Below, piece by piece: positions 1-7,027 of a stretch of DNA of 9,282 nt (the first letter of the stretch is position 1; the number at the start of each line of letters is the position of its first letter). A program made the translations under genes and the position numbers. The DNA is from an uncultured Lachnospiraceae bacterium (lineage in GTDB: Bacteria; Bacillota; Clostridia; Lachnospirales; Lachnospiraceae). The notes beneath the pieces are model-generated. The model had not been told where the DNA came from. It ran no database searches and worked only from the letters and a program-made list of their open reading frames with translations. The stretch spans positions 1-9,282 of the forward strand of contig CAJOPI010000401.1 of assembly GCA_905236275.1 (NCBI GenBank), given 5' to 3'.

Positions 1-363
1 CGAGCTATTGCGAACCTTGCTCATATTGGTATGGGTCTCATCCGCCGTAGCCAGCATCTTTTCAATAATTTCATCAAAAGAAGCCGTAATGGAACGGACG
101 TTATCGAACTGCTCCCTGAAATTATCGACAGAGTCGTTCATTTCCTGAGTCTTTTCATTTACCGCATTGAAAGAGGTTCTTATTGCCTTCAGTTCATCAG
201 AAGTTGCAACTTCCTCTTCCTGAAGTTTTTTCTTCTGTTCTCCTACATAATTACCAAAAGAGCGCAGGCACGCAAGATCTTCCTTAAAAGAATGCTCCTT
301 TGCCGCATTCGGCTCCTTCTTAACGGTTTCAGACGTTTCAACTGCTTTCCTAAATCCAAACAT
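1..363 (-). CDS. Probable soluble methyl-accepting chemotaxis protein, N-terminal part (runs off window)
   Basis: The reading frame opens with ATG at 363 and stays open for 121 codons to the window edge, so only the N-terminus is visible. The protein begins MFGFRKAVETSE, has no signal peptide or membrane segment, and becomes a strongly charged, heptad-like helix from about residue 45 (EEEVATSDELKAIRTSF onward), as expected of a cytoplasmic coiled coil. It starts 14 nt after the FIST gene stop, with an AGGA-type ribosome binding site in the gap, so the two are almost certainly cotranscribed. A FIST protein followed by a long coiled-coil protein suggests a cytoplasmic chemoreceptor that takes its signal from the FIST partner. 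The diagnostic receptor hairpin tip (the conserved signalling region contacting CheA/CheW) would lie outside the window, so the family call is inference. Another coiled-coil signalling protein is possible. Confidence 0.6.
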   Translation of the reverse strand, partial: MFGFRKAVETSETVKKEPNAAKEHSFKEDLACLRSFGNYVGEQKKKLQEEEVATSDELKAIRTSFNAVNEKTQEMNDSVDNFREQFDNVRSITASFDEIIEKMLATADETHTNMSKVRNSS

Positions 364-377
364 ATTTCCTAACCCCC

Positions 378-1469
378 TCAATCAAATACAGCACAAACCA
401 TTGTCTGATTTACATGCTGATTGTTAAACTGCTCACCACCGCCGATATTTCCGATGTGATTTCCTAACGTCGCCATATTGTTCAGGAAAGTATTGAAATA
501 GTTTTCATTGTTAAAAAGTATATACCGGTAAATACAGTTACAGGATATAACGAGGTCAGGGTGAGGAAAATCACCGAGTATCGTCTCTCTTGTAACACGA
601 TTGATATCGTCATAATCAAGAAGCTGCAGGAAATATATGGTATCGTTCTCGTTTATACACTTGTAGTTTACAAGTGTGCCATTCGGCTTAAGCGTATGCT
701 GGGACGAGATATAGATATTGTCCTCGACAGCCCTTCCAAGAGGATTCTTAAGCACGTTGTCAACAATCTTATCCTTGGTGATCCCGAGCTCAGAGGAATA
801 AACCTCTGCCGCACTCTTATGGTCAAGCTCTATAAGCTCTTTATCCTTAGTATTGACCTTGGTTGCGATATGTGGATTATCATCCATCTTTCCATATATA
901 TTCTCTTTGTAAACTCGTACCTTTCCTTTCAGGTTTTTAACAAGGAGGTAAGCGCACGCATTTTCGTAAGCCTCGCCATTATAGGTAACCTGTCCTTTTA
1001 CATTTGAGGGATAGCCTATTACCGTACCTCCTATAAGGGAAATCCCACTGTGTCCCAGCGCAATATCTATGGTACTTATAAGCCTTTCCTCATTATTTGT
1101 GCAGTACTCGATACAGACAGTATCTTCCCGTCCTGCCGAGATATCACGTACACTCTTCTGCAAATTGCCTATATCCGCTATCGGACAGGTTGCAAGATGC
1201 TTTATAACCCCTCCGACGCACTTTGCTTCCGACTCAAAAGCTGTAATTATCAAAATGGAATCAGAGCTGTCCTGATTGAAATAAGAAGTACCGCTCGTTC
1301 CGATGGTCTCTGCCTCAGGGAATTTCTCGCGGACGAGCCTTGAAGCCTCCGGAAGCATCTGATAATCAGACATTATTAAAATCCCCGCCGGATTTTTCAT
1401 TCTTGCAGTAGCTTCATCAACTGCTGCCCTTACATCCTTATTTTTGCTCATTCCGACAATGCTCTGCAT
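378..1469 (-). CDS. FIST domain-containing sensory protein (FIST N + FIST C)
   Basis: This is a 363-residue cytoplasmic protein with no signal peptide or membrane segment. Its N-terminal half has the FIST_N pattern: a helix, then ILIMSDYQ near residue 30, then TIGTSGTSYF at about 55-64, and an SLIGGTVIGY segment near 144-153. The C-terminal part matches FIST_C: PLGRAVEDN near 243-251, the strand VISCNCIYRYILF at 307-319 (two cysteines, C310 and C312), and the characteristic end GGGEQFNNQHVNQTMVCAVF at 343-362. FIST domains are described as sensors of small ligands, possibly amino acids, in signal transduction proteins. Here the domain stands alone, without a fused kinase or cyclase, and is followed 14 nt later by a probable chemoreceptor, so it is likely a separate sensory subunit. 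The ATG start at 1469 has an AGGAGG site (1478-1483) 8 nt upstream. Ligand unknown. Confidence 0.88.
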   Translation of the reverse strand: MQSIVGMSKNKDVRAAVDEATARMKNPAGILIMSDYQMLPEASRLVREKFPEAETIGTSGTSYFNQDSSDSILIITAFESEAKCVGGVIKHLATCPIADIGNLQKSVRDISAGREDTVCIEYCTNNEERLISTIDIALGHSGISLIGGTVIGYPSNVKGQVTYNGEAYENACAYLLVKNLKGKVRVYKENIYGKMDDNPHIATKVNTKDKELIELDHKSAAEVYSSELGITKDKIVDNVLKNPLGRAVEDNIYISSQHTLKPNGTLVNYKCINENDTIYFLQLLDYDDINRVTRETILGDFPHPDLVISCNCIYRYILFNNENYFNTFLNNMATLGNHIGNIGGGEQFNNQHVNQTMVCAVFD

Positions 1470-1507
1470 TCCTGTAACCTCCTCATAAATATAATGTTAG
1501 ATCCAAC

Positions 1508-1539
1508 AAAAAACGGGATTGCTCCACCCCATAGCAATC
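1508..1539 (-). terminator. Terminator-like hairpin in the leader of the FIST gene (candidate attenuator)
   Basis: Read on the minus strand, GATTGCT (1539-1533) and AGCAATC (1523-1517) form a perfect 7-bp stem with a 9-nt loop (ATGGGGTGG). Three bases later comes a run of six T (1513-1508). That is the form of a Rho-independent terminator. It lies about 40 nt before the FIST start codon and downstream of the best promoter candidate, so it would act inside the FIST leader rather than at the end of the previous gene, which has its own hairpin at 1711-1742. I do not recognise a known riboswitch or T-box consensus upstream of it. Confidence 0.55.
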
Positions 1540-1571
1540 TCTTTTCAAGCATAGAAAACAGTTCCATACTA

Positions 1572-1607
1572 ATTTTAGCACACAGAAAGGATTTCCATTG
1601 TGCTAAA
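1572..1607 (-). promoter_or_regulatory. Candidate extended -10 promoter of the FIST gene overlapped by a 9-bp inverted repeat
   Basis: On the minus strand TGCTAAAAT (1580-1572) fits an extended -10 element (TG-n-TATAAT with one mismatch). There is no good -35 box at 17 nt spacing. The same bases form the right arm of a perfect inverted repeat, TTTAGCACA (1607-1599) and TGTGCTAAA (1582-1574), with a 16-nt spacer. An operator placed over the -10 would fit this layout. Transcription from here would start near 1565 and give a leader of roughly 95 nt containing the terminator-like hairpin. This is a pattern-based call and no start site has been mapped. Confidence 0.4.
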
Positions 1608-1710
1608 CATCAAACAATCAGGATTTTTGCGCATTTTTCTTGTTTAAAATTTAGGACAGCTCCCTGAACAGGTGCAGCATGAAAGATAAATATCTTCTGA
1701 AAAACTATCA

Positions 1711-1742
1711 GGGATGACACGTAACGATAAACTTGTCATCCC
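1711..1742 (-). terminator. Hairpin after the STAS-kinase gene, probable terminator
   Basis: GGGATGACA (1711-1719) and TGTCATCCC (1734-1742) form a perfect 9-bp stem with a 14-nt loop, starting 27 nt after the TAA stop at 1770-1772. On the minus strand the T-run is short and displaced (TGATAGTTTTTC), so termination may be moderate. The opposite side carries TTTTAATCTTT, so the structure could also stop plus-strand transcription. Confidence 0.6.
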
Positions 1743-1769
1743 TTTTAATCTTTATGTCAATTGACTGAT

Positions 1770-2948
1770 TTATCTCTCAAAATACAATCCGTCAACCTTT
1801 TCCAATAATTCCTCTATATGTTCCTTGCTGTGCCTGATTCTCGGCTCTGCATATTCATTATTCTTCAGGTCGGATATCTCGATCAGATACAGAAATCTGA
1901 TCAAAGCCGCGAGGTGGATTTTATTTTGAATATCCATGATTTCATCATCGCTTCTGTCATCAAAATAGAGGTTTAGAACCCTTTTCCATATATATTCAGC
2001 CGTCTCACCGCTGATACCGAGAAAATTCATGGTATTATCAGGCTCATCCTCTTTGAAAATGCAATAGGTCATATAAAGACCCGAAAGGTCAAATATAGGA
2101 TGACCTGTCGAAATCGTATCCATATCAATGAGCATAGGCTCGCCGTTTGTCATCATTACATTCTTCATCTGAAAATCGCCATGAACAAAATGGTCATCTG
2201 TAGGGAAAGCGGATAAATAGCCCTTCAAGGACGAATACTGTTCCTCTGTCAGATATTTTCTGACTGTATCCAAATAGCCTTCAAAGATTTCCGTCGAATA
2301 CGGCAGACTGCCATGCTCCATTTCCGTAGCATGTACTTTTTTAAGAAAATCAACATAGGTCGTGACTGTTTCTTCTATTTTTTCAGGCTCCTCTATGATA
2401 ATGTCATTAAATGTTTTTGCATCAAGCAGTTCAAATACCGAGCCATAGTTTTCACCGACCTTCACGAGATCAAATGAAATTGCCGTCGGAATCCCCCTTA
2501 CGAATGCCTGCTTAGCCCTTAACTGCTCATTTTTTATCATCGGAATACTGTCAGGTGTATTATAAACCTTCACTATGGTATCCGAATCAATTCTATATAC
2601 TGTGCCGTAAAAGCCCTTACCCACTATCCTGCAGCCGTCAACCGATATCCGTCTCAGTGCTCTGTTAACATCAAGTATCTCGGTAAATCCCGTCAGGGAA
2701 AAGGTCTCATAAAGATTGAGACTGACTTCGGTTATCTTAAAATTTACCCCGCTTTTCTTCAGCTGCAAAAACAACCTGAGACCGGCACTTGAAATATATT
2801 CAACCTTCTCCATATTTATTTCAACCGCCCGCTCCCCGCGGTCCCCTATTGATGCCTTTATTTCTTCAAGAAATGGCTGGGCACTGTTTGAGTCGATGCG
2901 TCCGCTCGGATAAAGAACAATAACTTTATCATTTTTTTCAATTTTCAT
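1770..2948 (-). CDS. STAS domain - APH-like phosphotransferase/kinase fusion protein
   Basis: This is a 392-residue soluble protein with two domains. Residues 1-100 form a STAS (anti-sigma-factor antagonist) domain: the VLYPSGRIDSNSA strand near 11-23, then MEKVEYISSAGLRLFL at 46-61, where Ser54 is in the place of the phosphorylated serine of SpoIIAA/RsbV-type proteins. Residues 105-392 form a protein-kinase-like phosphotransferase: a glycine-rich loop GKGFYGTVY (110-118), Lys127 in IVKVYN, the catalytic HGDFQMKN (256-263), LIDMD (273-277) as the metal-binding motif, and DLSG (287-290). All key residues of an active APH-fold enzyme are present. The substrate is not evident; self-phosphorylation of the STAS serine or a small-molecule target are both possible. 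A TTG at 2966 would add six residues but has no ribosome binding site, whereas ATG at 2948 has GGAAAGGG about 7 nt upstream, so I use 2948. Transcribed alone after the opp terminator. Confidence 0.85.
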   Translation of the reverse strand: MKIEKNDKVIVLYPSGRIDSNSAQPFLEEIKASIGDRGERAVEINMEKVEYISSAGLRLFLQLKKSGVNFKITEVSLNLYETFSLTGFTEILDVNRALRRISVDGCRIVGKGFYGTVYRIDSDTIVKVYNTPDSIPMIKNEQLRAKQAFVRGIPTAISFDLVKVGENYGSVFELLDAKTFNDIIIEEPEKIEETVTTYVDFLKKVHATEMEHGSLPYSTEIFEGYLDTVRKYLTEEQYSSLKGYLSAFPTDDHFVHGDFQMKNVMMTNGEPMLIDMDTISTGHPIFDLSGLYMTYCIFKEDEPDNTMNFLGISGETAEYIWKRVLNLYFDDRSDDEIMDIQNKIHLAALIRFLYLIEISDLKNNEYAEPRIRHSKEHIEELLEKVDGLYFER

Positions 2949-3007
2949 TTTTCGGTCCCTTTCCAAAAATTATTTACGTAACATATTTATGATACAAAAT
3001 GCTCTGT

Positions 3008-3027
3008 CACAGTTTTATCACACTGTG
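3008..3027. repeat. Short inverted repeat upstream of the STAS-kinase gene
   Basis: CACAG (3008-3012) and CTGTG (3023-3027) are separated by 10 nt. On the minus strand the repeat runs into GTGACA, a 5-of-6 match to a -35 box, but no good -10 lies at 16-18 nt from it; TATCAT at 2994-2989 is a possible -10 without a -35. The repeat may be an operator next to the promoter of the STAS-kinase gene, or chance. Confidence 0.25.
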
Positions 3028-3043
3028 TCTTTAAGAACTTTTG

Positions 3044-3075
3044 AAAAAGGCAGGCCGTTCGAATCGGTCTGCCTT
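3044..3075 (-). terminator. Rho-independent terminator of the opp operon
   Basis: On the minus strand AAGGCAGACCG (3075-3065) pairs with CGGCCTGCCTT (3057-3047) around a 7-nt loop. The 11-bp GC-rich stem has one mismatch (A opposite C on this strand) and runs straight into a T-run (3048-3044). It starts 7 nt after the oppA stop codon. This is the clearest terminator in the window and separates the opp operon from the STAS-kinase gene. Confidence 0.88.
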
Positions 3076-3082
3076 GTATACT

Positions 3083-4810
3083 TTATGATTTTGAAGCATA
3101 AAGGAAATAAATCGTTCCAAATACGTTCTGATAAACGCCTGTAACATTTGCCTTCTGCATATATGCCACATTATAGAAATAAATCGGAGACACTGCACCT
3201 GTATCCATAAGTAAATCCTCAGCCTTGTGCATCTTTGCTTCACGATCTGCAAAATCCGCATCAGCTTTGATTTCCTTTATAAGATCCATGTACTCTGTCC
3301 AGTCAGGTGCATAGTCAGTAGACTCAAATCCAAGTCTCGGATGATCGTTTCCGGAGTCATTTGTATTCGGAACAAACATCTCAAGCATATTGATGGGATC
3401 GTCATAGTCAGCTACCCAGCCGCCCCGGCAAACATCATAATTACCATTGTTTCTGTCATTTATAAAGGTCTGCCAGTCCTCAGTCTGGATATCCATTGTA
3501 ACACCGATCTGTGCAAAATCCTGCTGAAGCTGCTGTGAAACCGCAAGATGCAGTGTTGTATCGTTTGTAAGATAGTTAAGGTGAATAGGTGTTGATGACG
3601 AGAGCATATTGTTGTCATCGAACTCATATCCTGCTTCCTTCAAAAGCTCTACTGCCTTATCAATATTTACCTCAAGAGGGAAATATCCTGTTGAAGCTTC
3701 ATCGGGATACTTATAATCACCATCATTTGTCCTGAAAATACCGCCATTACCATCACTCATTGCATCGGGAATGAAGGTATTTGCAGGCAGCTGCTCTGTC
3801 TGTGCGATATTGTCAACAACGGTCTGCCTGTCAATAAGGTATCCGAGAGCCTTTCTCATGTTAGATGCCTGCTCAGGAGTCTTTCCTTCAAAAATGGAAC
3901 TGTTTACGTTAAATGTTACATAATAGGTTCCAATCTGAGGATCAACATGGAACTCTTCATTTCCCTTAAGATTTGCAAGCTCATCATTCGGAAGCGGATA
4001 AACATAGTCGATATCTCCCGCATTGTAAGCTGCAAGCTTCGCCGAGTCATCAGCAGAAAGCATATAGTCAAGCTCTTCAAGCTTTACGTTGTCAGCATCG
4101 TAGAAATAAGGATTCTTCACATAGCGCATCGACTCATTATGATTCCACTCTGCAAGTGTAAAGGCGCCGTTCGAAACAAAGCCTGCTTCCGAGCACCATG
4201 AACCCGGATTTGTCTGCCAGTCCGAAGCTGATTCTACTGCTTCCTGCTTAACCGGCATAAATACAGGGAATGCAAGAAGATTCATAAAATAAGGACAGGG
4301 AGCTGCAAGCTTACAGCTGATAGTCTTACCATCATCGCTCGCCTTTACATCTATCTCATCATTTGCGTCCTTGGCAAATACATCCATAAGATATGCGTAG
4401 TCTGCTGCTGTCTCGGGATTTGCAGCCCTCTTCCATGCATACTCGAAATCTTTGGCTGTAAGGTCTGAACCATCACTCCACTTAAGGTCATCTTTCAGAG
4501 TGAAGGTGTACTCAAGTCCGTCCTCACTTGCCTGCATATCAGCAGCAAGTGCCGGAACTACTTCACCAGCTTCATCATAGGTGTAGAGACCCACAAATGA
4601 ATTTACTGCAAGTGCAGCACCGTCTACAGTCGCATTCAGCGCAGGATCAAGATGATCAGGCTCACTTGCGATACATACGCTGAGCTTTGCGTCAGCACTT
4701 ACATTTGATGCGCTCTCACTTGCCGTCGATGCATTTCCTGATGAACCGCAGCCGCTAAGCAGGCTCATCGTCATTGCACCTGTGAGAACCAATGCAATTA
4801 ACTTCTTCAT
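3083..4810 (-). CDS. oppA: Peptide ABC transporter substrate-binding lipoprotein OppA (SBP_bac_5)
   Basis: This 575-residue extracellular lipoprotein binds oligopeptides and delivers them to the OppBC channel. The N-terminus MKKLIALVLTGAMTMSLLSGC is a lipoprotein signal peptide with lipobox LSGC and lipidated Cys21, followed by a Ser/Ala/Asn-rich linker to about residue 40. The family-5 binding-protein fold follows: ASEPDHLDPALNAT (48-61), LKWSDGSDLTAKDFEYAWKR (109-128), and GAFTLAEWNHNESMRYVKN near 215-233, all typical of OppA/DppA-type proteins. Length fits the family. The ATG at 4810 follows AAGGAGG with a 12-nt spacer. It is the last gene of the operon, behind an 80-nt palindrome, rather than the first as in many opp operons. 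Peptide specificity cannot be read from sequence, and another SBP_bac_5 ligand such as a small glycoside is possible. Confidence 0.9.
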   Translation of the reverse strand: MKKLIALVLTGAMTMSLLSGCGSSGNASTASESASNVSADAKLSVCIASEPDHLDPALNATVDGAALAVNSFVGLYTYDEAGEVVPALAADMQASEDGLEYTFTLKDDLKWSDGSDLTAKDFEYAWKRAANPETAADYAYLMDVFAKDANDEIDVKASDDGKTISCKLAAPCPYFMNLLAFPVFMPVKQEAVESASDWQTNPGSWCSEAGFVSNGAFTLAEWNHNESMRYVKNPYFYDADNVKLEELDYMLSADDSAKLAAYNAGDIDYVYPLPNDELANLKGNEEFHVDPQIGTYYVTFNVNSSIFEGKTPEQASNMRKALGYLIDRQTVVDNIAQTEQLPANTFIPDAMSDGNGGIFRTNDGDYKYPDEASTGYFPLEVNIDKAVELLKEAGYEFDDNNMLSSSTPIHLNYLTNDTTLHLAVSQQLQQDFAQIGVTMDIQTEDWQTFINDRNNGNYDVCRGGWVADYDDPINMLEMFVPNTNDSGNDHPRLGFESTDYAPDWTEYMDLIKEIKADADFADREAKMHKAEDLLMDTGAVSPIYFYNVAYMQKANVTGVYQNVFGTIYFLYASKS

Positions 4811-4859
4811 AATTCTTTTTTACCTCCTTGAAAAAACCTCATCATTTCTATTCATAACC

Positions 4860-4939
4860 CCCGTTAGGAACTGTTCATAAATAACTTCACATATGAACAA
4901 GCCAAATGTGAAGATTTATTTATGAACAGGTTCTTAGGG
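4860..4939. repeat. 80-nt imperfect palindrome (long hairpin) between oppF and oppA
   Basis: The two arms, 4860-4892 and 4906-4939, pair almost throughout. There is an inner 8-bp stem (4885-4892 with 4906-4913), a 2-nt bulge (4914-4915), a perfect 14-bp stem (CTGTTCATAAATAA at 4871-4884 with 4916-4929), a 1-nt bulge, then a further 6 positions with one imperfect pair and a CCC/GGG closure. The loop (4893-4905) is 13 nt. TATGAACA occurs twice, at 4892-4899 and 4921-4928, so an alternative shorter hairpin is possible. It begins 9 nt after the oppF stop. No T-run follows directly on the minus strand, so it is not a standard terminator. It may be an mRNA-stabilising or processing structure, or a small mobile palindromic element. 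Confidence 0.85.
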
Positions 4940-4948
4940 TAATTATCA

Positions 4949-5917
4949 TTATTTATTCCAGCAGGCTACCCTGTGTCCGTTTCCGCGGTCTGTAAGTGAC
5001 GGGCACTCTGCTGCACACTTCTCGCTTGCATATTGGCATCTTGTTCTGAAAGGACATCCCGTCGGCATATTAAGCGGGCTCGGTACATCACCTTCAAGAA
5101 CTATTCTCTGATTCTCCTTCGCCTTGATCGGGTCAGGTATCGGAACTGCCGAAAGCAGTGACAATGTGTAAGGGTGGATGGGCGATTCGTTGAGCTCGTC
5201 AGCATCGGCAATCTCCACGATCTTTCCAAGATACATAACCGCTATCCTGTCGGAAATATGATGAACAACCAGAAGATCATGTGCTATGAAAAGGTAAGCC
5301 ACGCCCAGCTTTTCCCGAAGTTCCTCAAACATATTTATAACCTGTGCCTGTATTGACACATCGAGTGCCGACACCGGCTCATCACAGACTATAAAGCTCG
5401 GATTTACCGCAAGTGCTCTTGCAATACCGATTCTCTGTCTCTGTCCGCCGGAAAACTCATGCACATATCTTGTCGCATGCTCTGCATTGAGACCGACAAG
5501 CTCCATTATCGAAAGAATTTTATCCCTGCGCTCTGATTTCGCGGAATAAAGCTTATGCACATCCAGCGGCTCGCCTATTATATCCTCGACAGTCATTCTC
5601 GGATCAAGAGATGAGTAGGGATCCTGAAATACCATCTGCATCTTCTTTCTGAGAGGAGTGATATTCTTCCCGGTAACAAGTTCCCCTTCAAATCTTACCT
5701 CACCGCTTGTCGGCGTATACAATCTCAGAAGCGACCTTCCGACTGTCGTTTTTCCGCAGCCGGACTCTCCTACAAGACCAAGGGTTTCTCCCTTTTTTAT
5801 ATCGAAGCTGACTCCATCTACAGCCTTCAGCGTCTGATGTCCGAAAAAGCCTGACGAGATTTTAAAATGCTGTTTTAAGTCCTTTACTTCTGCAAGGTAT
5901 TTATTATCTTCACTCAT
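4949..5917 (-). CDS. oppF: Oligopeptide ABC transporter ATP-binding protein OppF
   Basis: This is a 322-residue cytoplasmic ATPase, the second nucleotide-binding subunit of the peptide importer. It has Walker A GESGCGKT (50-57), Q-loop Gln98 in [12 protein letters not shown], signature FSGGQRQR (155-162), Walker B FIVCDEP (175-181) and H-loop His213. The C-terminal oligopeptide/dipeptide extension is intact: [13 protein letters not shown] at 282-294 with Cys288, 294, 301, 305 and a late Cys319. Such cysteines bind an iron-sulfur cluster in some Opp ATPases. The ATG at 5917 overlaps the end of oppD by 8 nt (ATGAGTGA), which suggests translational coupling and a matched OppD:OppF ratio. OppF rather than OppD is assigned from the FSGGQRQR signature, the shorter N-terminus and gene order. 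Confidence 0.93.
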   Translation of the reverse strand: MSEDNKYLAEVKDLKQHFKISSGFFGHQTLKAVDGVSFDIKKGETLGLVGESGCGKTTVGRSLLRLYTPTSGEVRFEGELVTGKNITPLRKKMQMVFQDPYSSLDPRMTVEDIIGEPLDVHKLYSAKSERRDKILSIMELVGLNAEHATRYVHEFSGGQRQRIGIARALAVNPSFIVCDEPVSALDVSIQAQVINMFEELREKLGVAYLFIAHDLLVVHHISDRIAVMYLGKIVEIADADELNESPIHPYTLSLLSAVPIPDPIKAKENQRIVLEGDVPSPLNMPTGCPFRTRCQYASEKCAAECPSLTDRGNGHRVACWNK

Positions 5918-6962
5918 TTACTGCTAACTTTCCTTCCTTTTCAAGCTGGCGCATCACATTGAGCCAGCAAGAAGCATAATGTCCGTCAGGCATCTCCATT
6001 TCATAAGGAACCTCATCAATGCAGATTTTAAGCGCATTATCACATCTGGAACAAAAAGCGCAGCCCTTTGGCATATTCAAAAGGTTTATAGGATTTCCCG
6101 CAATGGGAACAAGTTTCTGTCCCATATTGTCAACGTTTGGTATCGAACGGAGAAGCCCCTTTGTATATTCATGACAGGGTCTGTAGAAAATATCCTCTGC
6201 CGTTCCCCTTTCGCAGACACGTCCGCCATACATAACGATTATCTCATCGCACATGGAAGCTATTACTCCAAGGTCATGTGTGACGAGAATTATCGCCATA
6301 CCCATCTTCTTCTGAAGGTCCTGAAGAAGCTCGAGTATCTGTGCCTGAATGGTAACGTCAAGCGCAGTCGTGGGCTCGTCCGCGATAAGTATGTCAGGTT
6401 CTGAAGCAAGTGCCATTGCTATCATCACCCTCTGCCTCATTCCGCCGGAATGCTCAAAAGGGTACTGCTTAAGACGCTTCTCAGGCTCATTTATACCAAC
6501 AAGCTTAAGGAGCTCGATAGCACGCTTCTTTGCTTCCTCCTTATTCTTATCCGTATGCAGGGTTATTGCTTCCATAAGCTGATGTCCTATGGTAAATACC
6601 GGATTAAGACTTGTCATTGGGTCCTGGAAGATTATACTGCAACATTTCCCCCTGAAGCCCTGCATTTCTTTCTTGCTGTAATCAAGCAAATTCTTACCCT
6701 TGTAAAGGATTTCTCCCTCTACAACGCGTCCTGTATCCGCAAGTATCTGCATTATAGAATAGGCAGTCACGCTCTTTCCCGAACCGGATTCCCCTACAAC
6801 ACCGAGTATCTTACCTTTTTGAAGGTTAAAGGATACCCCGTTTACGGATTTTACTTCACCCTTATCGGTAAAGAAAGACGTATGAAGATTTTTCACCTGA
6901 AGAACAAGATTCTCTTCGTTATGCCTGACCTTTTCTTCAATCTTATTTTTATTTATATCCAT
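5910..6962 (-). CDS. oppD: Oligopeptide ABC transporter ATP-binding protein OppD
   Basis: This is a 350-residue cytoplasmic ATPase that pairs with OppF. It has Walker A GESGSGKS (57-64), Q-loop Gln113 in [11 protein letters not shown], signature HSGGMRQR (171-178), Walker B ILIADEP (191-197) and H-loop His229, so it should be active. The C-terminal peptide-transporter extension contains [14 protein letters not shown] (294-307) with Cys301, 304, 307, 314 and 332, a candidate iron-sulfur site. The first 20 residues ([20 protein letters not shown]) are a highly charged extension before the usual [12 protein letters not shown] start of the ABC fold. ATG at 6962 has AAGGA 10 nt upstream. The same frame remains open for 24 more codons back to 7034 but has no ATG, GTG or TTG there, so 6962 is kept. 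It lies 65 nt after oppC and overlaps oppF by 8 nt. Confidence 0.93.
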   Translation of the reverse strand: MDINKNKIEEKVRHNEENLVLQVKNLHTSFFTDKGEVKSVNGVSFNLQKGKILGVVGESGSGKSVTAYSIMQILADTGRVVEGEILYKGKNLLDYSKKEMQGFRGKCCSIIFQDPMTSLNPVFTIGHQLMEAITLHTDKNKEEAKKRAIELLKLVGINEPEKRLKQYPFEHSGGMRQRVMIAMALASEPDILIADEPTTALDVTIQAQILELLQDLQKKMGMAIILVTHDLGVIASMCDEIIVMYGGRVCERGTAEDIFYRPCHEYTKGLLRSIPNVDNMGQKLVPIAGNPINLLNMPKGCAFCSRCDNALKICIDEVPYEMEMPDGHYASCWLNVMRQLEKEGKLAVNE

Positions 6963-7027
6963 CAGTTTGTTTTCCTTATCAATATCTTCAATATCTACAT
7001 CTGTATCTTCACTCTGTATTTCTTCCT

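Larger units (their letters stand above)
1470..1769. other. 300-bp intergenic region between the STAS-kinase and FIST genes
   Basis: No convincing reading frame is present. From high to low coordinates it holds the hairpin ending the STAS-kinase gene (1711-1742), a small AT-rich palindrome (AAGATA-AA-TATCTT, 1683-1696), a segment at 1649-1668 resembling a sequence upstream of oppB, the inverted repeat over a candidate -10 (1572-1607), a terminator-like hairpin (1508-1539) and the AGGAGG ribosome binding site of the FIST gene (1478-1483). The density of structure suggests a regulated leader rather than neutral spacer. Confidence 0.6.

Noticed and set aside
31..372. 113-codon plus-strand open frame at the left edge
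   Set aside because: It is antisense to the minus-strand coiled-coil gene starting at 363, which has a ribosome binding site and sits 14 nt after the FIST stop. The plus-strand product looks like a random shadow.
2949..2966. TTG start for the STAS-kinase gene
   Set aside because: No ribosome binding site precedes the TTG, while the ATG at 2948 has GGAAAGGG at a proper distance and begins exactly at the STAS fold.
3031..3261. 76-codon minus-strand open frame overlapping the end of oppA
   Set aside because: It is out of frame within oppA and runs through the operon terminator; no independent support.
4860..4939. Palindrome as a standard Rho-independent terminator after oppF
   Set aside because: The stem is long and AT-rich, and no T-run follows it directly on the minus strand; the T6 nearest to it is over 20 nt further on.
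4811..4948. CRISPR-like repeat or IS element in the oppF-oppA gap
   Set aside because: Only one palindromic unit, no spaced direct repeats, no transposase and no clear target duplication at its flanks.
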